From: Rhynchospora pubera
Taxonomy: Eukaryota > Streptophyta > Magnoliopsida > Poales > Cyperaceae
NCBI GenBank assembly: GCA_028095005.1
Contig: CM051462.1
Location: 84,145,846 to 84,209,845 of the forward strand
DNA length: 64,000 nucleotides
Direction: 5' to 3'
The notes beneath the pieces were generated by a model that worked only from the letters and a program-made list of their open reading frames with translations, searched no databases and was not told where the DNA came from. Shown piece after piece: positions 33,586-44,700 of the stretch. The translations under genes and the position numbers were made by a program. Within the stretch, counting starts at the first letter, position 1; each line of letters begins with the position of its first letter.

Positions 33586-36297
33586 TAGTTTTTTAGACCG
33601 TCCGATTTATTCAAGATTCGTGCCAAAATGCTAAGCAAAGGCTGAGATGGAGGCGCTGATCTCTCCTTCACTTCTATTTTTTCCGTCTCCTCTGGTGTTA
33701 ATTCTCCGTCTCTCACACAAACTAAACCTCCGTCCATCTCTCTCTCTCTCTCTCTCAACATATCGCCTCTCTCAAAGTTGCTCGGCAAACCCTAGTCGAC
33801 TGACATATCGCCTCTCTCTCAACATATCGCCTCCTTCTCGCCTGTCTCACCTCTCTCTCAACTGATTCCAAAATTGCTGCAGTCTAAATCTCTCTTATAG
33901 GTATCTATCTCTCTCTCTCTCTTGGTTTGCTTCTGTACGACAAAATTGCTGCAGTCCCAAAATTGTTTCGTCTCTCTTGTTTCATTTCTCTTCTAGTTCG
34001 TATTCTTTTCAAAAATTGTCAAAAGCTCACTTTCAGAGGGATAAAGTTCAATTGGATCAAAATGAACAATTTACAGATGTCAAAAGTATAGTAGTGAAAT
34101 ATGATTACTTAAACTTTCTGGATCAAAATGAATAATTTACAGATGTCAAAAGTTCACCACCTCCTCCTCTCAATCAGTGACAGTATTTGATTAAGGTTTA
34201 GTTTTAAATAATTTCGAAGTTCCTTCAGCTGATAAATAATGGGCGATGAATTGCAAAACAAAAAGATTGAATTTATAATATTACGGAAACAAATTGTTGA
34301 ACTTAGAGCCTGATTCATTAATATCAACAACAAGTAACTTTATGCTTATTGCTTAATTACATGCTCAAGCCTTAATATAGATGTTAATTGTTCCTTTTTT
34401 TTATTTTCAGGGGATTTATAATATGGAGCATTTTGGTGGTCTCAAGTAGCTAAATGCCCCGAAAGGTTGCCTCTTGTGGTTCTTCTTATAGTTTGTAGTT
34501 AAGATATAGTTGTAATTTTGGTTATAATTCCTTTAAATCATAGTTTTGCTTTACATTTTTTAAATATGCTTTTTAGTTGTGTCAGATTGAAGGTCAATTT
34601 CTATTCTTTAGCATATGTGAAAAGGTTTGTAATCTCTATACTTTTTGATAGAATGTCAACTATTCTTTAGCATATTTCAATTCTATTTGTAAGATATGCT
34701 TGTGATGCTTGTAAATCGTGCTTGTAATCTATGCTGGCAATTTGTAAATTCTGTTTGTAGTAATTGAGTTAGATCTTTTTCATGCTTTCTATTAATGGAT
34801 GATGTCCATTTAAACTATCCACTAGTTGTAACACCTTTTTTATACTTTTACCTGTACCAGTACCTGCTGTACCACATTGTCTGGTAAAGACGTGGCAGTA
34901 AAGAGCTTACTAAATTATGAAAGTATGGTTTGATAATTGATATGATAAATACATGTGCCAGATGTCTATACTTGTACCTATACTAGATTTTAATGGTACG
35001 GTAAAGACATGCTTTAAAATTCAAACACTACAAAAAATAAATCATAAAACACTCGTATGATTTGATAAATGATATTGTAAATAGCTTACATGTTTCAGTA
35101 CCTAAAGAAGCACAAACAAAAGAGGAATGGATAAACAACTAACAAAATAAATATCACTTGATATATGCAAAGTGCGAGCACAAACAAAAATATGCAATTT
35201 ATAAACATTTTTATTTCCTAACAGCTCGGTACAAGCAATATGCAATTTATATCTATAATTGTTTATACATTCTTGTAAAGCACAAACAAAGATTCTTTTC
35301 TCTCTACTGGAACTTATTCTTTTGTATTCACATACATCTTTATTTCCTAACAGCACATGCAAAGATTTTGTTCTCTATAATTGAGCTTCTCTAGTTTTCA
35401 TTCTCAAACTTTGCCACCTCGCACAAGATAACAAGCCATCTATGTATCTGCAAAATAAAAATCAGAGGACACAATTTGATTACTCATTCTGGATTCATAG
35501 AAAACATATTATGATTGCATTCAATCAAACTACACAATTAAGTGCTATAAGCAACAATAAATGTGTAAATCTAATTGGTCTGTAAAAACAGTATTCCTAG
35601 TTTGTAAAAACAGTTCCTAGTTTGTAAAACCTAATTAATAAAAATACTAACAACATCAGTTCAAATTCAGATCCAAAATCAGATAGGTGCTGTGGCTAAA
35701 AATCAAACCCAAATCAATTCAAATCAGTTCATACAGTACAAAATCAGACCAAAAAAATCAACGACAAGTGCTGTGGCTAAAAAAGAGAAATAACCTAGGG
35801 TTTACTAGCATCCGAACTCAGTTAAAAATCAGTTCGAAATAACCAAATTGAACCCAAATCAGTTCAAAATAACACAAATTAGACCCAAATTAGATCGGTT
35901 TAAGAGGAAGATAGAGCTCTAGTTACCTTTTTGCATCCAAGTACTGCTCGATAACCTAGGGTTTCTAATCTTTCACGCGAAGGGTGTCGACGACGGTGCT
36001 GAGGCTAGGGTTTCGAAGAAGAAAAGGCGGAGTAGAGGCAAGTCAAGAGCTTCTCTTGGATCAGGCGATTCCTTTTCCGTATATGGGGAGGAGGCGGAGC
36101 AGAGGCAAGTCGAGAGCTTCTCTAGGGTTTCAGCCGAGTGATGTTGATTAATGTGAGAGAGAGAGACGAGAAACGGAGAATTAACACCAGAGGAGACGGA
36201 AAAATAGAAGTGAAGGAGAGATCAGCGCCTCTATCTCAGCCGCTCCTTATCATCTTGGCACGAACCTTGAAGAAATCAGACGGTCTAAAAAACTAGC
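33584..36297. mobile_element. Non-autonomous element with long terminal inverted repeats (2.7 kb)
   Basis: The first 130-150 bp, starting GCTAGTTTTTTAGACCGTC, are an inverted copy of the last 150 bp. Shared internal blocks include GAGGCGCTGATCTCTCCTTC and GTCTCCTCTGGTGTTAATTC. Long TIRs of this size are the hallmark of Mutator-like elements. No transposase frame is present. The interior near both ends has gene-like leader sequence (AAACCCTAG, AACCTAGGGTTTC), so a captured gene fragment (Pack-MULE) is possible. No matching 9-bp duplication was found; the left end abuts H4. The interior holds a repeated pair GCAGAGGCAAGTCGAGAGCT (36093) and GTAGAGGCAAGTCAAGAGCT (36031). Confidence 0.6.
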
Positions 36298-36339
36298 CTA
36301 CAAGAGGTGTTTGTATATGCATTCTAGTATAGCCATTCT

Positions 36340-36770
36340 CTCTCTATATATATATAGAAAGTTTAATATGCACTATAGTGCACAAGATTTTCTATGCACC
36401 GTGGACTTTTTCGGAGGTATTTTTGTAAATTGACAAATTTAATTTAAGTATTTAACCAATCTAATTTACATATTGAAATCTCATAGAAAACCAAATTTTA
36501 TAGTTTTTGAGATTTTATTATTATTATTTTTTTGAATTTTTTAAAACATGTCATTTTTGGAATGTTGTAAATAGTATAACATTCCAAAAATAGTACGTTT
36601 TAAAAAATTCGAAAAAAAATAGTAATAAAATCTCAAAAATTGAAAAATTTGGTTTGCTATGAGATTTGAATATGTAAATTAGATTTGACAATTTACAAAA
36701 ATACCCCCGAAAAAGTCCGTGGTGTATAGAAAGCCCTATGCATTATGGTGCATATTAAACTTTATATATA
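36340..36770. mobile_element. Long-hairpin foldback MITE, copy H5
   Basis: The left arm TATATAGAAAGTTTAATATG is mirrored by CATATTAAACTTTATATATA. Inner arms include CACCGTGGACTTTTTCGG and its complement, then AACCAAATTTTATAGTTTT and its complement. It is non-coding. Confidence 0.7.
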
Positions 36771-38104
36771 AACTACACGAAGAGTTTATAACTTCTTATT
36801 GATAACTATTTTCTTAATGCGGCATAAGCATTACAATGAATCATGCAAAATTGCTAAGATTATAATATCCACAAAATTATATGAAACTACACGAAGAGTG
36901 AAAACATCAATGAATAGAACAACAGCCGTGGTAATAATAAATTGAAGTACATGTGACCAAATTTGATGAAAAGAATTATATATGTGCAGGTGAAGTCGTT
37001 CAAATAATTCACCTCAAATTAAAAGTGCACGAATTAATTATGTCTGCATTTCATAATGAAATTCTAAAAGTTAGTAGAACCAAGTTTTTTTTTTCTTGAG
37101 TTTACTAATATGAATTTTGAATTTTTGATTATTTATTTCAGATTGTGATGATGATGGCAATGATTCTAGCTTCTACAGATAATAATCTTTCAATCATAAA
37201 CTTGATTACGATGGATAAATGTAGATTCTGATGGCACCATTAAAATTAAATTAACACAAGGGCTCCAAATATCTGAAGTACTGGTACAATTAAAATTGCA
37301 AGCAGTTGCCAGAATATAAAATCATGCTACAATAAACTACTAGAACTTTATCAAACTATTCTCCGTCAGTTTCCTCTTGCTACCCTCTTCTCCACTGGTT
37401 TGTTCCTTGGCTTTTTCTTCTTTTTGGCTATATCTTTTGTTCAGGTATGAGTAATCTTAAATCACCTCGCGTTAGATTAGATCAAGTTCAAGTTAGTTTC
37501 ACGTTTGAAAGTAACAGGATCTTGTAGAGTTGAGTTTTCAATCAGATCAGATGAATTCGTCAGTTTAATCAGGTCTTCCCAATGTATATGTGACAATAAG
37601 AATATATGTTAGGCTGGATTTTAAATCAATCGACTGATTGTTTTGCATTTTCAATAGTCTTGGGTGGGGTCAACTTTTGGTTAATCTGATTTTAAATTGT
37701 TTTGATTTTCAGGTCATATTGGGTGGAGATAGAGTCGGGTTGGATTTGAATATGGATTATATTGAGTTTTATTACCTACAAATACACCATATATACACTA
37801 AAAATGATCGAAGAGGTGTGTTAACTATTACGAAATTAGCCATTGTGGTTGATTTTTTTCTTTCTTTTTATTCTGTTTTTGGGACCAGCTATAGAGAAAC
37901 TTAAAACATACAAATAAAACAATGAGGGCACATAGAAGGTCAAAAGTCAACACTGATTTTCTGCTTGTTGACAATGTAGTTGGGTAAAGGTACCCATTAA
38001 GAAATCCCAATTAATGTATTAGCTCTCTGTTAATGGATCAGATTAATCATCCCTCCAAGACCATTGATAGCCTACTTTAAATACACCCCAGGCCCATTGG
38101 ACTG
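36771..38104. other. Intergenic DNA upstream of CEP-3
   Basis: A short hydrophobic open stretch at about 37330-37445 (LFSTGLFLGFFFFLAISFVQ) has no start codon and was not called. 37890-38080 resembles the CEP-1 upstream segment. No gene is recognised. Confidence 0.4.
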
Positions 38105-38230
38105 TTTTTTTTTAAGATAAAGTGGAGGTCTAAATCACCCAACTTATTTTTAAATTAAATATCTATAAAAGATTATTATTCAGATTTCGAACCTGTGACC
38201 TTCCACTCAATAAATCAAAAGCTGATTCTC
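38105..38230 (-). mobile_element. SINE-like insertion, copy S3 (126 bp, the longest)
   Basis: It is flanked by a 14-bp duplication, GGCCCATTGGACTG / GGCCCATCGGACTG (38091-38104 and 38231-38244, one mismatch). On the minus strand it runs from GAGAATCAGC through the B-box-like GGTCACAGGTTCGAAATC to ATTTAATTTAAAAATAAG and an A tail. It is the fullest of the three copies in the window. Confidence 0.72.
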
Positions 38231-38244
38231 GGCCCATCGGACTG

Positions 38245-38565
38245 TTGATTACAGTTATATCGAAGTGCAATTTATCTTCAAAATTTCAAAAAGTTATATC
38301 GAAGTGCAAAAAAAATTATGCGACAAACCAATTAATAAATAATACTGCATAATCGTCTTGACAAATGACAATATAACAACATTTTTTAAACAATGATTAC
38401 ATTTGAAAGGCAGCATGCATGTTGGATGTTGGACCGCTTATAAGAAATTATTTTCCTTTTTAAAGATAATGATTTTTAATTTTCTATAGCTCTTAACTTT
38501 TCTTTCCCATGGTGACCGGAGCATTAGCCAATAAAAATGATTCTTCTGAAAAAGGTAAATTGTAT
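38245..38565. other. Intergenic AT-rich DNA
   Basis: A short tandem repeat, AGTTATATCGAAGTGCAA, occurs twice (38255 and 38291). Nothing else is recognised. Confidence 0.4.
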
Positions 38566-39190
38566 TTTTTTTTTTCGAGAACGGGCCCGTTGGCAAACTT
38601 TCATTAATTTTAAAGAAAATTCAAGCAGATACATTTGTTGCGGTACACAATCTAGTTCCTGTCCTTGAGAAAACACCCTTGATTACTACATGACTACATC
38701 TAAAAATTAGACTGCCCGACAAAACAAAAAAAAAGGGAAAAAAAAAACTCCAAAAAGATATTTAGAGAAAAACATAAATGAAAGGAAAAAACTAGTGGGT
38801 CAACTAGATTATTATGTCAAAATAATTGGTATCCAAAGAGACTGGTACGCCCAAAGTCTTCAATAATTCTCTACCCTAGCTATCTTCGTGCTTTGTTGCA
38901 ACATTTGCCAGTAAATGCGCAGGTCCTACTGCTTCTCTTCTTACATGTAAAATTCTTATGGCCCTGTTCATTCTCTTCACCATCTGGATAACCTGTTGCA
39001 CTGCTGGGATTGACCACCAGGATGTCAAAGTTTCTGTATCCTCCTTAATCACTGCTTGTACCAGCTGGAGACAATCTTAGAAGACCACAAATTGTGTTGA
39101 TATTCCTCCTATGATCTCCTTTTAATTTCTGCAACTCTGACTGCTTCCAGTAATGCAATTGTCTCTGCTTGCAATGGATCGTTTGATTAA
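38566..39190 (-). mobile_element. Non-LTR retrotransposon (LINE) 3' fragment with RNase H-like end
   Basis: Read on the minus strand, the 5' part of this fragment encodes QAETIALLEAVRVAEIK, the mid-part of an RNase H domain as found at the C-terminus of plant LINE polyproteins. After a frame disruption it continues toward AVGPAHLLANVATK, close to the domain's final H-x-L-A motif. The fragment then runs through about 350 bp of 3' untranslated sequence to a poly-A tail (poly-T at 38566-38574 on the plus strand). It is 5'-truncated and carries stops, so it is inactive. Confidence 0.65.
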
Positions 39191-40446
39191 TAATGTGTTG
39201 CATAATATATAGTAGTTTCTTTTTAATGTAACTCAATTTTAAGATAGTTGGTGCCTTAATTCATACTGAAAATGCAAATACTACTAGATATAACTCAAAA
39301 ATTAAAGTAGCCTCTAAAAACCAACAAATAAAACTACAAATAGAAGCTTAACTACTCAATAAATGAACATCATCAGATGATTCGATTAAAATCAAAGGAC
39401 AATCTCTTATCTCCTCCTCTGCTTCATCACAAGAAATATTAGCTCTCTTCTATGAAAGCTTGTTTTCTAGACTAGTACGTAGGGAACATGTCCAGATAAA
39501 ATGTAAATTTGACTTGGTACAAGTACAAATTTCCCGATGCGTCATGCCTGCCCCTCTCCTCAGACCTCAGTATCCTGAAAAAGTACCCAATCTGTTTAGA
39601 CCATAACGGTCAATAAAGTCTGAATAAAAAGTTTATCCACCTTGGAAAATGTCAAAACACTTTCCGAAGATGAATCAAATTGTATGAGTACTTTTTGTTT
39701 GCATGAAAAAATTGTACGAATTTGCACTTTTTTTTGCACTCATTCTATAATCACGACGTAGCCTTGACAAGTTTTACAACACAACCCAGTACAATTGAAA
39801 AGAAGGCATGAAATCATCTAGTGCGCCATCAATCGCCATAGTTATATCCTTTTCAAAGTTTCAAATTTTCAATCATGTCCGCACCTCCTCTGCAGGTACC
39901 AGTCTTAATACCTGCCAGTGTGTTCAATAACATAATGTTGCAGCTGAAATTCCGGTATAACTAAAATCCGAAACAGTAGCTGGTATGACAGTATCTGGTA
40001 AAACGAGAGAAAATGGAAAGAAATATAAAAAATATATATACAGGATTTCGGTTTCTGGCCGGTAGAGATGCTGTGGTATGGCATTCAAAACATTGGTAAC
40101 TGTATTATCACTTGAGACACAAATGTAAAAATGGATAAGAAAAACAGAGCAAACAACAAACCTGTAAGGAAATTAAGCCAGAACAGAAAAAATAGCTTTG
40201 GCCACACCATTGCACGACGCCAGTTACTTAACCAACCAATTACCAACACAATTTTTCAATGACTTCAGCAGAATAAATGTTAATTCCAGTTAAACCGCTG
40301 TGGCCTCAGTCATCGCATCATTGCAAGAATAGTAGCCCCATATTAGCATGCACAGACTACAATTAATTAAAGAGAGGGGCAAAATTGTCTTTACTATAAA
40401 TTACACTGTAGCACACAGGAATAATCACATATTCACATCCTCTGCG
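39191..40446. other. Intergenic DNA
   Basis: No gene or well-bounded repeat is seen. Confidence 0.4.
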
Positions 40447-40626
40447 CTGACCTTTTAAAGTAAAAGGACAGCATAGTGCTAACTTTCGATCGGAACCATC
40501 CGATCAATGATGGGTATCGTGTGAATAATACTAGATTGGTAGCCTGACAATTTTAACCTCGAAATTAGATCAGATGGTTCGGATCGAAAGTTGGCACTCT
40601 TTGACTGCTGATCTTTTAAGGTCAGC
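40447..40626. mobile_element. Hairpin MITE, about 180 bp
   Basis: The left arm runs from CTGACCTTTTAAAG to TTTCGATCGGAACCATC. The right arm is its imperfect complement, from GATGGTTCGGATCGAAAG to CTTTTAAGGTCAG. The target duplication is not evident. The small frames on both strands here are palindromic by-products. Part of a related sequence (AATCTTTTAAGG, GATCTAATGGTTCAGATC) lies near 60180-60240. Confidence 0.55.
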
Positions 40627-41291
40627 AGACTGGTCCGTACCACACACCATACTACATAGATTTTGGATGCAAGTTCAGGCATTAAGCATGAATCAGGCAT
40701 TGTTTAAATTCACATTAATTGCATGCAATGGTTCATTGATTTTTTATTTACTTCATGTATAATGTAACAGACTGCTTTTTTTCTTTTTAATGAAAAGAGC
40801 GGTGAGCTGTGTAAGCTCACTTGTTTAAAAAAAAAACTGTATAATGTAATCCTTACCGTATTGACTCACCAATTCATCTGAGCCGTAGATCACAATACAG
40901 CTTTATAAATTCTCTCTCTCTCTCTCTCTTTCAACTCTGGAATCGTTCGGAATTCTCGCTTGCGCAGTACATATACCTCTCTTCTTCTTTTGATACTTAC
41001 CACCAACCTGTTCCTTTTTATGTTGTTTATTGTCCACATAATTTATTATTTTTTCTGTAATTCTGTCATTCCTTTCATGTAAGATCGATAACCAATAACA
41101 CAACAAAACCAGCAAATAGTATAAAAATTTCAAGTTTCTCATGCTAATATTTATGTAATTTTATTTCACCTTTGGTTAATAGTTCTAGTGCCACAGAATA
41201 TCTTTAGCCAACACCCACAGATTCTGTTCTTATTGCCCCGGTCCACAAGAGGATTCCACACTTTGGCGTAGAACTGTCCACTCCAAACTTC

Positions 41292-41299
41292 TATTTATA
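41292..41299 (+). promoter_or_regulatory. TATA-like box of CEP-3
   Basis: TATTTATA lies 102 bp upstream of the ATG at 41402, matching the spacing at the other two CEP genes. Confidence 0.4.
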
Positions 41300-41401
41300 C
41301 AGATACCATCACAAGACCAACAACCTAACCCAGCCAAACTGCTATTGCATAATTTCTCCTACTTGCTCTCTCAAGTGTATACAATTATACACTACATATT
41401 C

Positions 41402-41647
41402 ATGGCAAACTGCAGACAAACAACCGCTTACATCCTCCTATTTTGTCTGACAATCATAATCTCATGTACTGAGGCAAGGAAGCTTCCTCTAGAGAGAAGT
41501 GCACATTTCAGCATGAAGAAGAGTTCTCCAAATCACATCGACAGTTCGATGATTACAATGGATGACAACCGGCCGACCTCACCGGGACATAGCCCTGGTG
41601 TAGGTCATAAAGTTTTTGAAGGAAAGATTGTAAAGAAGAACCTCTAG
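41402..41647 (+). CDS. CEP: CEP peptide-hormone precursor, copy 3
   Basis: An intronless gene for 81 residues. It has a signal peptide (core AYILLFCLTIIISC, nearly identical to copy 2), then TEARKLPLERS. A variable linker of about 22 residues follows. A single CEP domain, DNRPTSPGHSPGVGH, is at residues 55-69, and a basic tail (KVFEGKIVKKNL) ends the protein. The tail resembles that of copy 1 (MKVVEKNL). Signal-peptide similarity to copy 2 and domain similarity to copy 1 suggest that all three derive from one ancestor. The open frame extends upstream without an ATG, so the start is the first Met. The 3' end of the coding sequence is repeated in the 3' untranslated region (41669-41736). Confidence 0.93.
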   Translation: MANCRQTTAYILLFCLTIIISCTEARKLPLERSAHFSMKKSSPNHIDSSMITMDDNRPTSPGHSPGVGHKVFEGKIVKKNL

Positions 41648-41668
41648 GCTCTTGTGGTTTTTCCTTTT

Positions 41669-41736
41669 GTGTAGGTCATTAAATTGTTAAATGGTAAATT
41701 GATAATGTAAAGAATAACCTCTAGCTAGGACTGTGG
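41669..41736 (+). repeat. Duplicate of the CEP-3 coding tail inside its 3' UTR
   Basis: TGTAGGTCATTAAATTGTTA ... GTAAAGAATAACCTCTAG repeats the end of the CEP-3 coding region (41599-41648: TGTAGGTCATAAAGTTTTTG ... GTAAAGAAGAACCTCTAG), followed by a repeated CTGTGGCTTT/CTTGTGGTTT. It is about 70 bp downstream and out of the reading frame of the protein. Confidence 0.65.
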
Positions 41737-41749
41737 CTTTGTTTGAATT

Positions 41750-44700
41750 TTCTGTTGACACAGTTGTGATAGCTAGGTGTTGTTAAATGCCTTTTTTTTT
41801 TTTTCTTTTTCCCCACTTGTAACTATCGATTCATCATTATATATATGGTCGGATATTTATGTTTGTTGAAATGTAGCCTTACTTCCTTTTCTAAGACAGC
41901 GTGACTGCTCCATTTCTTGCATAATCCTGCACGGAGACGATCGTTTTCTATGTCTCGTTGCTATTTAACGGACAAGACATTGATAATGTATATGTAACTG
42001 CCACATTTGGTTTTAAGTGCTTTCTTAATAAATGTCCATTAATTCTTTGTAGAATTTACTTTAATACTAATAGCAATAGCGCAATTAAATTAAATCGGTA
42101 CATATCGTATAGTCAATTTGATACTATCATCATAAATGTCATTTGTGATAGCAGTATCAAATTGTGTATATTTTATAGAAGAAAAATTAATATAGTTTAA
42201 GATACTTATATTTAATGCAGAATTTTTTCCAACATACTGACAAACTAAATGGACCGAAATATCCTTTTTCTTCATAAAGAAATGATTTTTAATATTTCTC
42301 AAGTTGAAAATATAACAGTAGAACATTATGTATATATTGTCCTTTGAAGAATTTCCTTTCACAATTAAAATAAATTGAGTGTATTTCTATATACCCAATT
42401 TGATTCTGCTAGCCTAAATGTCATTTATGATGACATTATGGAACTGAGTGTATCTTATATAAGAAATTAACACTTTAAGATATTTATGCTGGCTTCATGC
42501 AATTTATTTCTTAATTAGTCTACTAATAGAATTAGCCGGGAGGGAGAAATGTTCTTTCCTAGAAGATACATGAATGCATGCTAGAAATTTTATTTTATTT
42601 TATTTTATTTTTTATGTTTCTCAAGCGCGGATTGACATTCCACCTAATCTACATATATTACTACTTTTTGTGCAATCCTGTCCGAATAATGTCTACTTGT
42701 CTAGGAATCACAATTTTGTTTTTATTTTCTAGAGTTTATCGTATAGTCATTGTTTTTTCTCTTCTTTTGTACATATTTTTTTTTTATTAATAAAATTGTC
42801 ATGTGGTGATTGCCACCCTACCCTCAAAACAAATTAAAGAATGCATGCTAGAAATAATTTTATTCAAAAGAATGCAGAATTTAACTTCGTAAATTTTTTC
42901 CTTATTTTGGTTCGCAATTTCCAAAAAAATAATCATATTTTTTTTAAGCAATCGTTAATCATTAATTTATACTAAAATAAAACAAACAAGAAAAGTAAGA
43001 TTTCATAGATTGATTCTTTTAGTACCAATTCTTTACTTCTATCGAAAAAGTTTTATCGAAAAAGTTTTGTATCCTGCCAATTCTAAATGGGTTAGTCTAT
43101 ACCACAGTATCAAATCTGAATAAAAGAAAAGAAAAATAATACAAAAAAGGCAAAAGCCAGTTCTATATGTTCACAGTTGCTTTCAACGTGTACAGTTCAC
43201 AACCTGCAAGTGTTAACATTAATTTGTTAGTTGTCGATGTACGCAAACATATATAAATTGAGATTATATTCCTTTGACCTCTCTCATATTAATTAGGTTC
43301 CAAAGGACAAGCAGAAAATATTGAACCACAAGCAGAAAATATTGAACCTTATTCTTTAATAAAACTTTTCCATACTAAACCTGTACGGAGTTTATGAAAG
43401 TGATATCTATATTGATGGTCCGGGGAGTGTCTTCAACTACAAAAGACCCAAGAAAAGTCCCAAACAGATTCTTTTTTCTCTGCAATTTCATAGACTGAAA
43501 ATATTAGCCAGCTAAATTTTATAACTATTTTTCATTACAAAATGCATCCTTACAATTTACAAACAGTTTTAAATTAAAATGGTATATTTAATTACGATTT
43601 CAAATAGCATTTGCTGTACTAAGCTATATATTACTATTAGCGAGCCAAGTTTTGCATTAAAAGATGCCTATAAACTATAAAACGGCTGTAATATTATAAA
43701 AACGGAAATTTGAAGTTTAAACCATGAAAAGTAACATAACAACAATTTTCATTATAAAATAGCCTCCATTGGGCTAATGAAAGATGTGTCATATAGGCCC
43801 ATGATTAAAATGCTATACTACTTAGCTCCATTGGTTCAAAATGTTTTGAGTTCTTAAAATTAAATACCAACGGTAGATGATAAAAGTTAGAAGTATAAAT
43901 TGAAGTGAACAAAACATGAAAAAGAAGTGAACAAAACATTACCTAGTCACTATTTAAGAAATTTTTGTATTTTTGTACTTTTTTCCCCATAGCATATATA
44001 TCAAGGAAGAAACTTTTGAAAACTCATGTTCAAATTAATTTTGATCTTGTCATCCTTAATTTGCAGAATTGCAGAAGTTATGATCACAGAAAAGACGGTC
44101 CATGATAGTTCTTAGCTCTACGACTAAGCAACTTTTGGTAGTTGGCCATCAGCCGCCACACAACCAGTCAAACCGAGATTAAGGTAAAGAGTTATAATTT
44201 AATTTGATGATTCCTACTTGGAACCGTTGATTAGAAGAAGTGATTGCATTTAATTACACTTCTAGCTGAAGGTCTAGTTTCACTTGCTGGCATATAATAC
44301 TAGCACTTAATCAGGTGCTGTGACATTTGTCAAAACAATGCAATAATTTTTGACAAATTTGGAGACGCACACTACGAAAAGATTAGAGAATACTGGAGTT
44401 TTTCTTTTGGTGTGTGGAAGCCAAAACTCCAGCATCTCTGGAACCAACCAATTTCTCAAGCGTGGTATTTTAAAAATCAACATATTAATTACGGCTTACT
44501 GGTCAAAGGAAAAGTCTATTTTGTATTACTTTTGGTGGAATCTTTATTTATTTATTTTTGTGAAGAAAATAATCAAACTAGTTATTTTGGAAATTTGGGG
44601 CGGAATTTAAAATAAATCTCATGCTTGACTTTGCTTAGAGGTCTATTTAAAAAATATATCTACCTCAATTTATGCAATATTTTGGTTGGTTCTAATTTAT

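Noticed and set aside
37330..37445. Hydrophobic open stretch resembling a transmembrane exon
   Set aside because: No start codon, no convincing splice partners, and a single short frame in AT-rich DNA.
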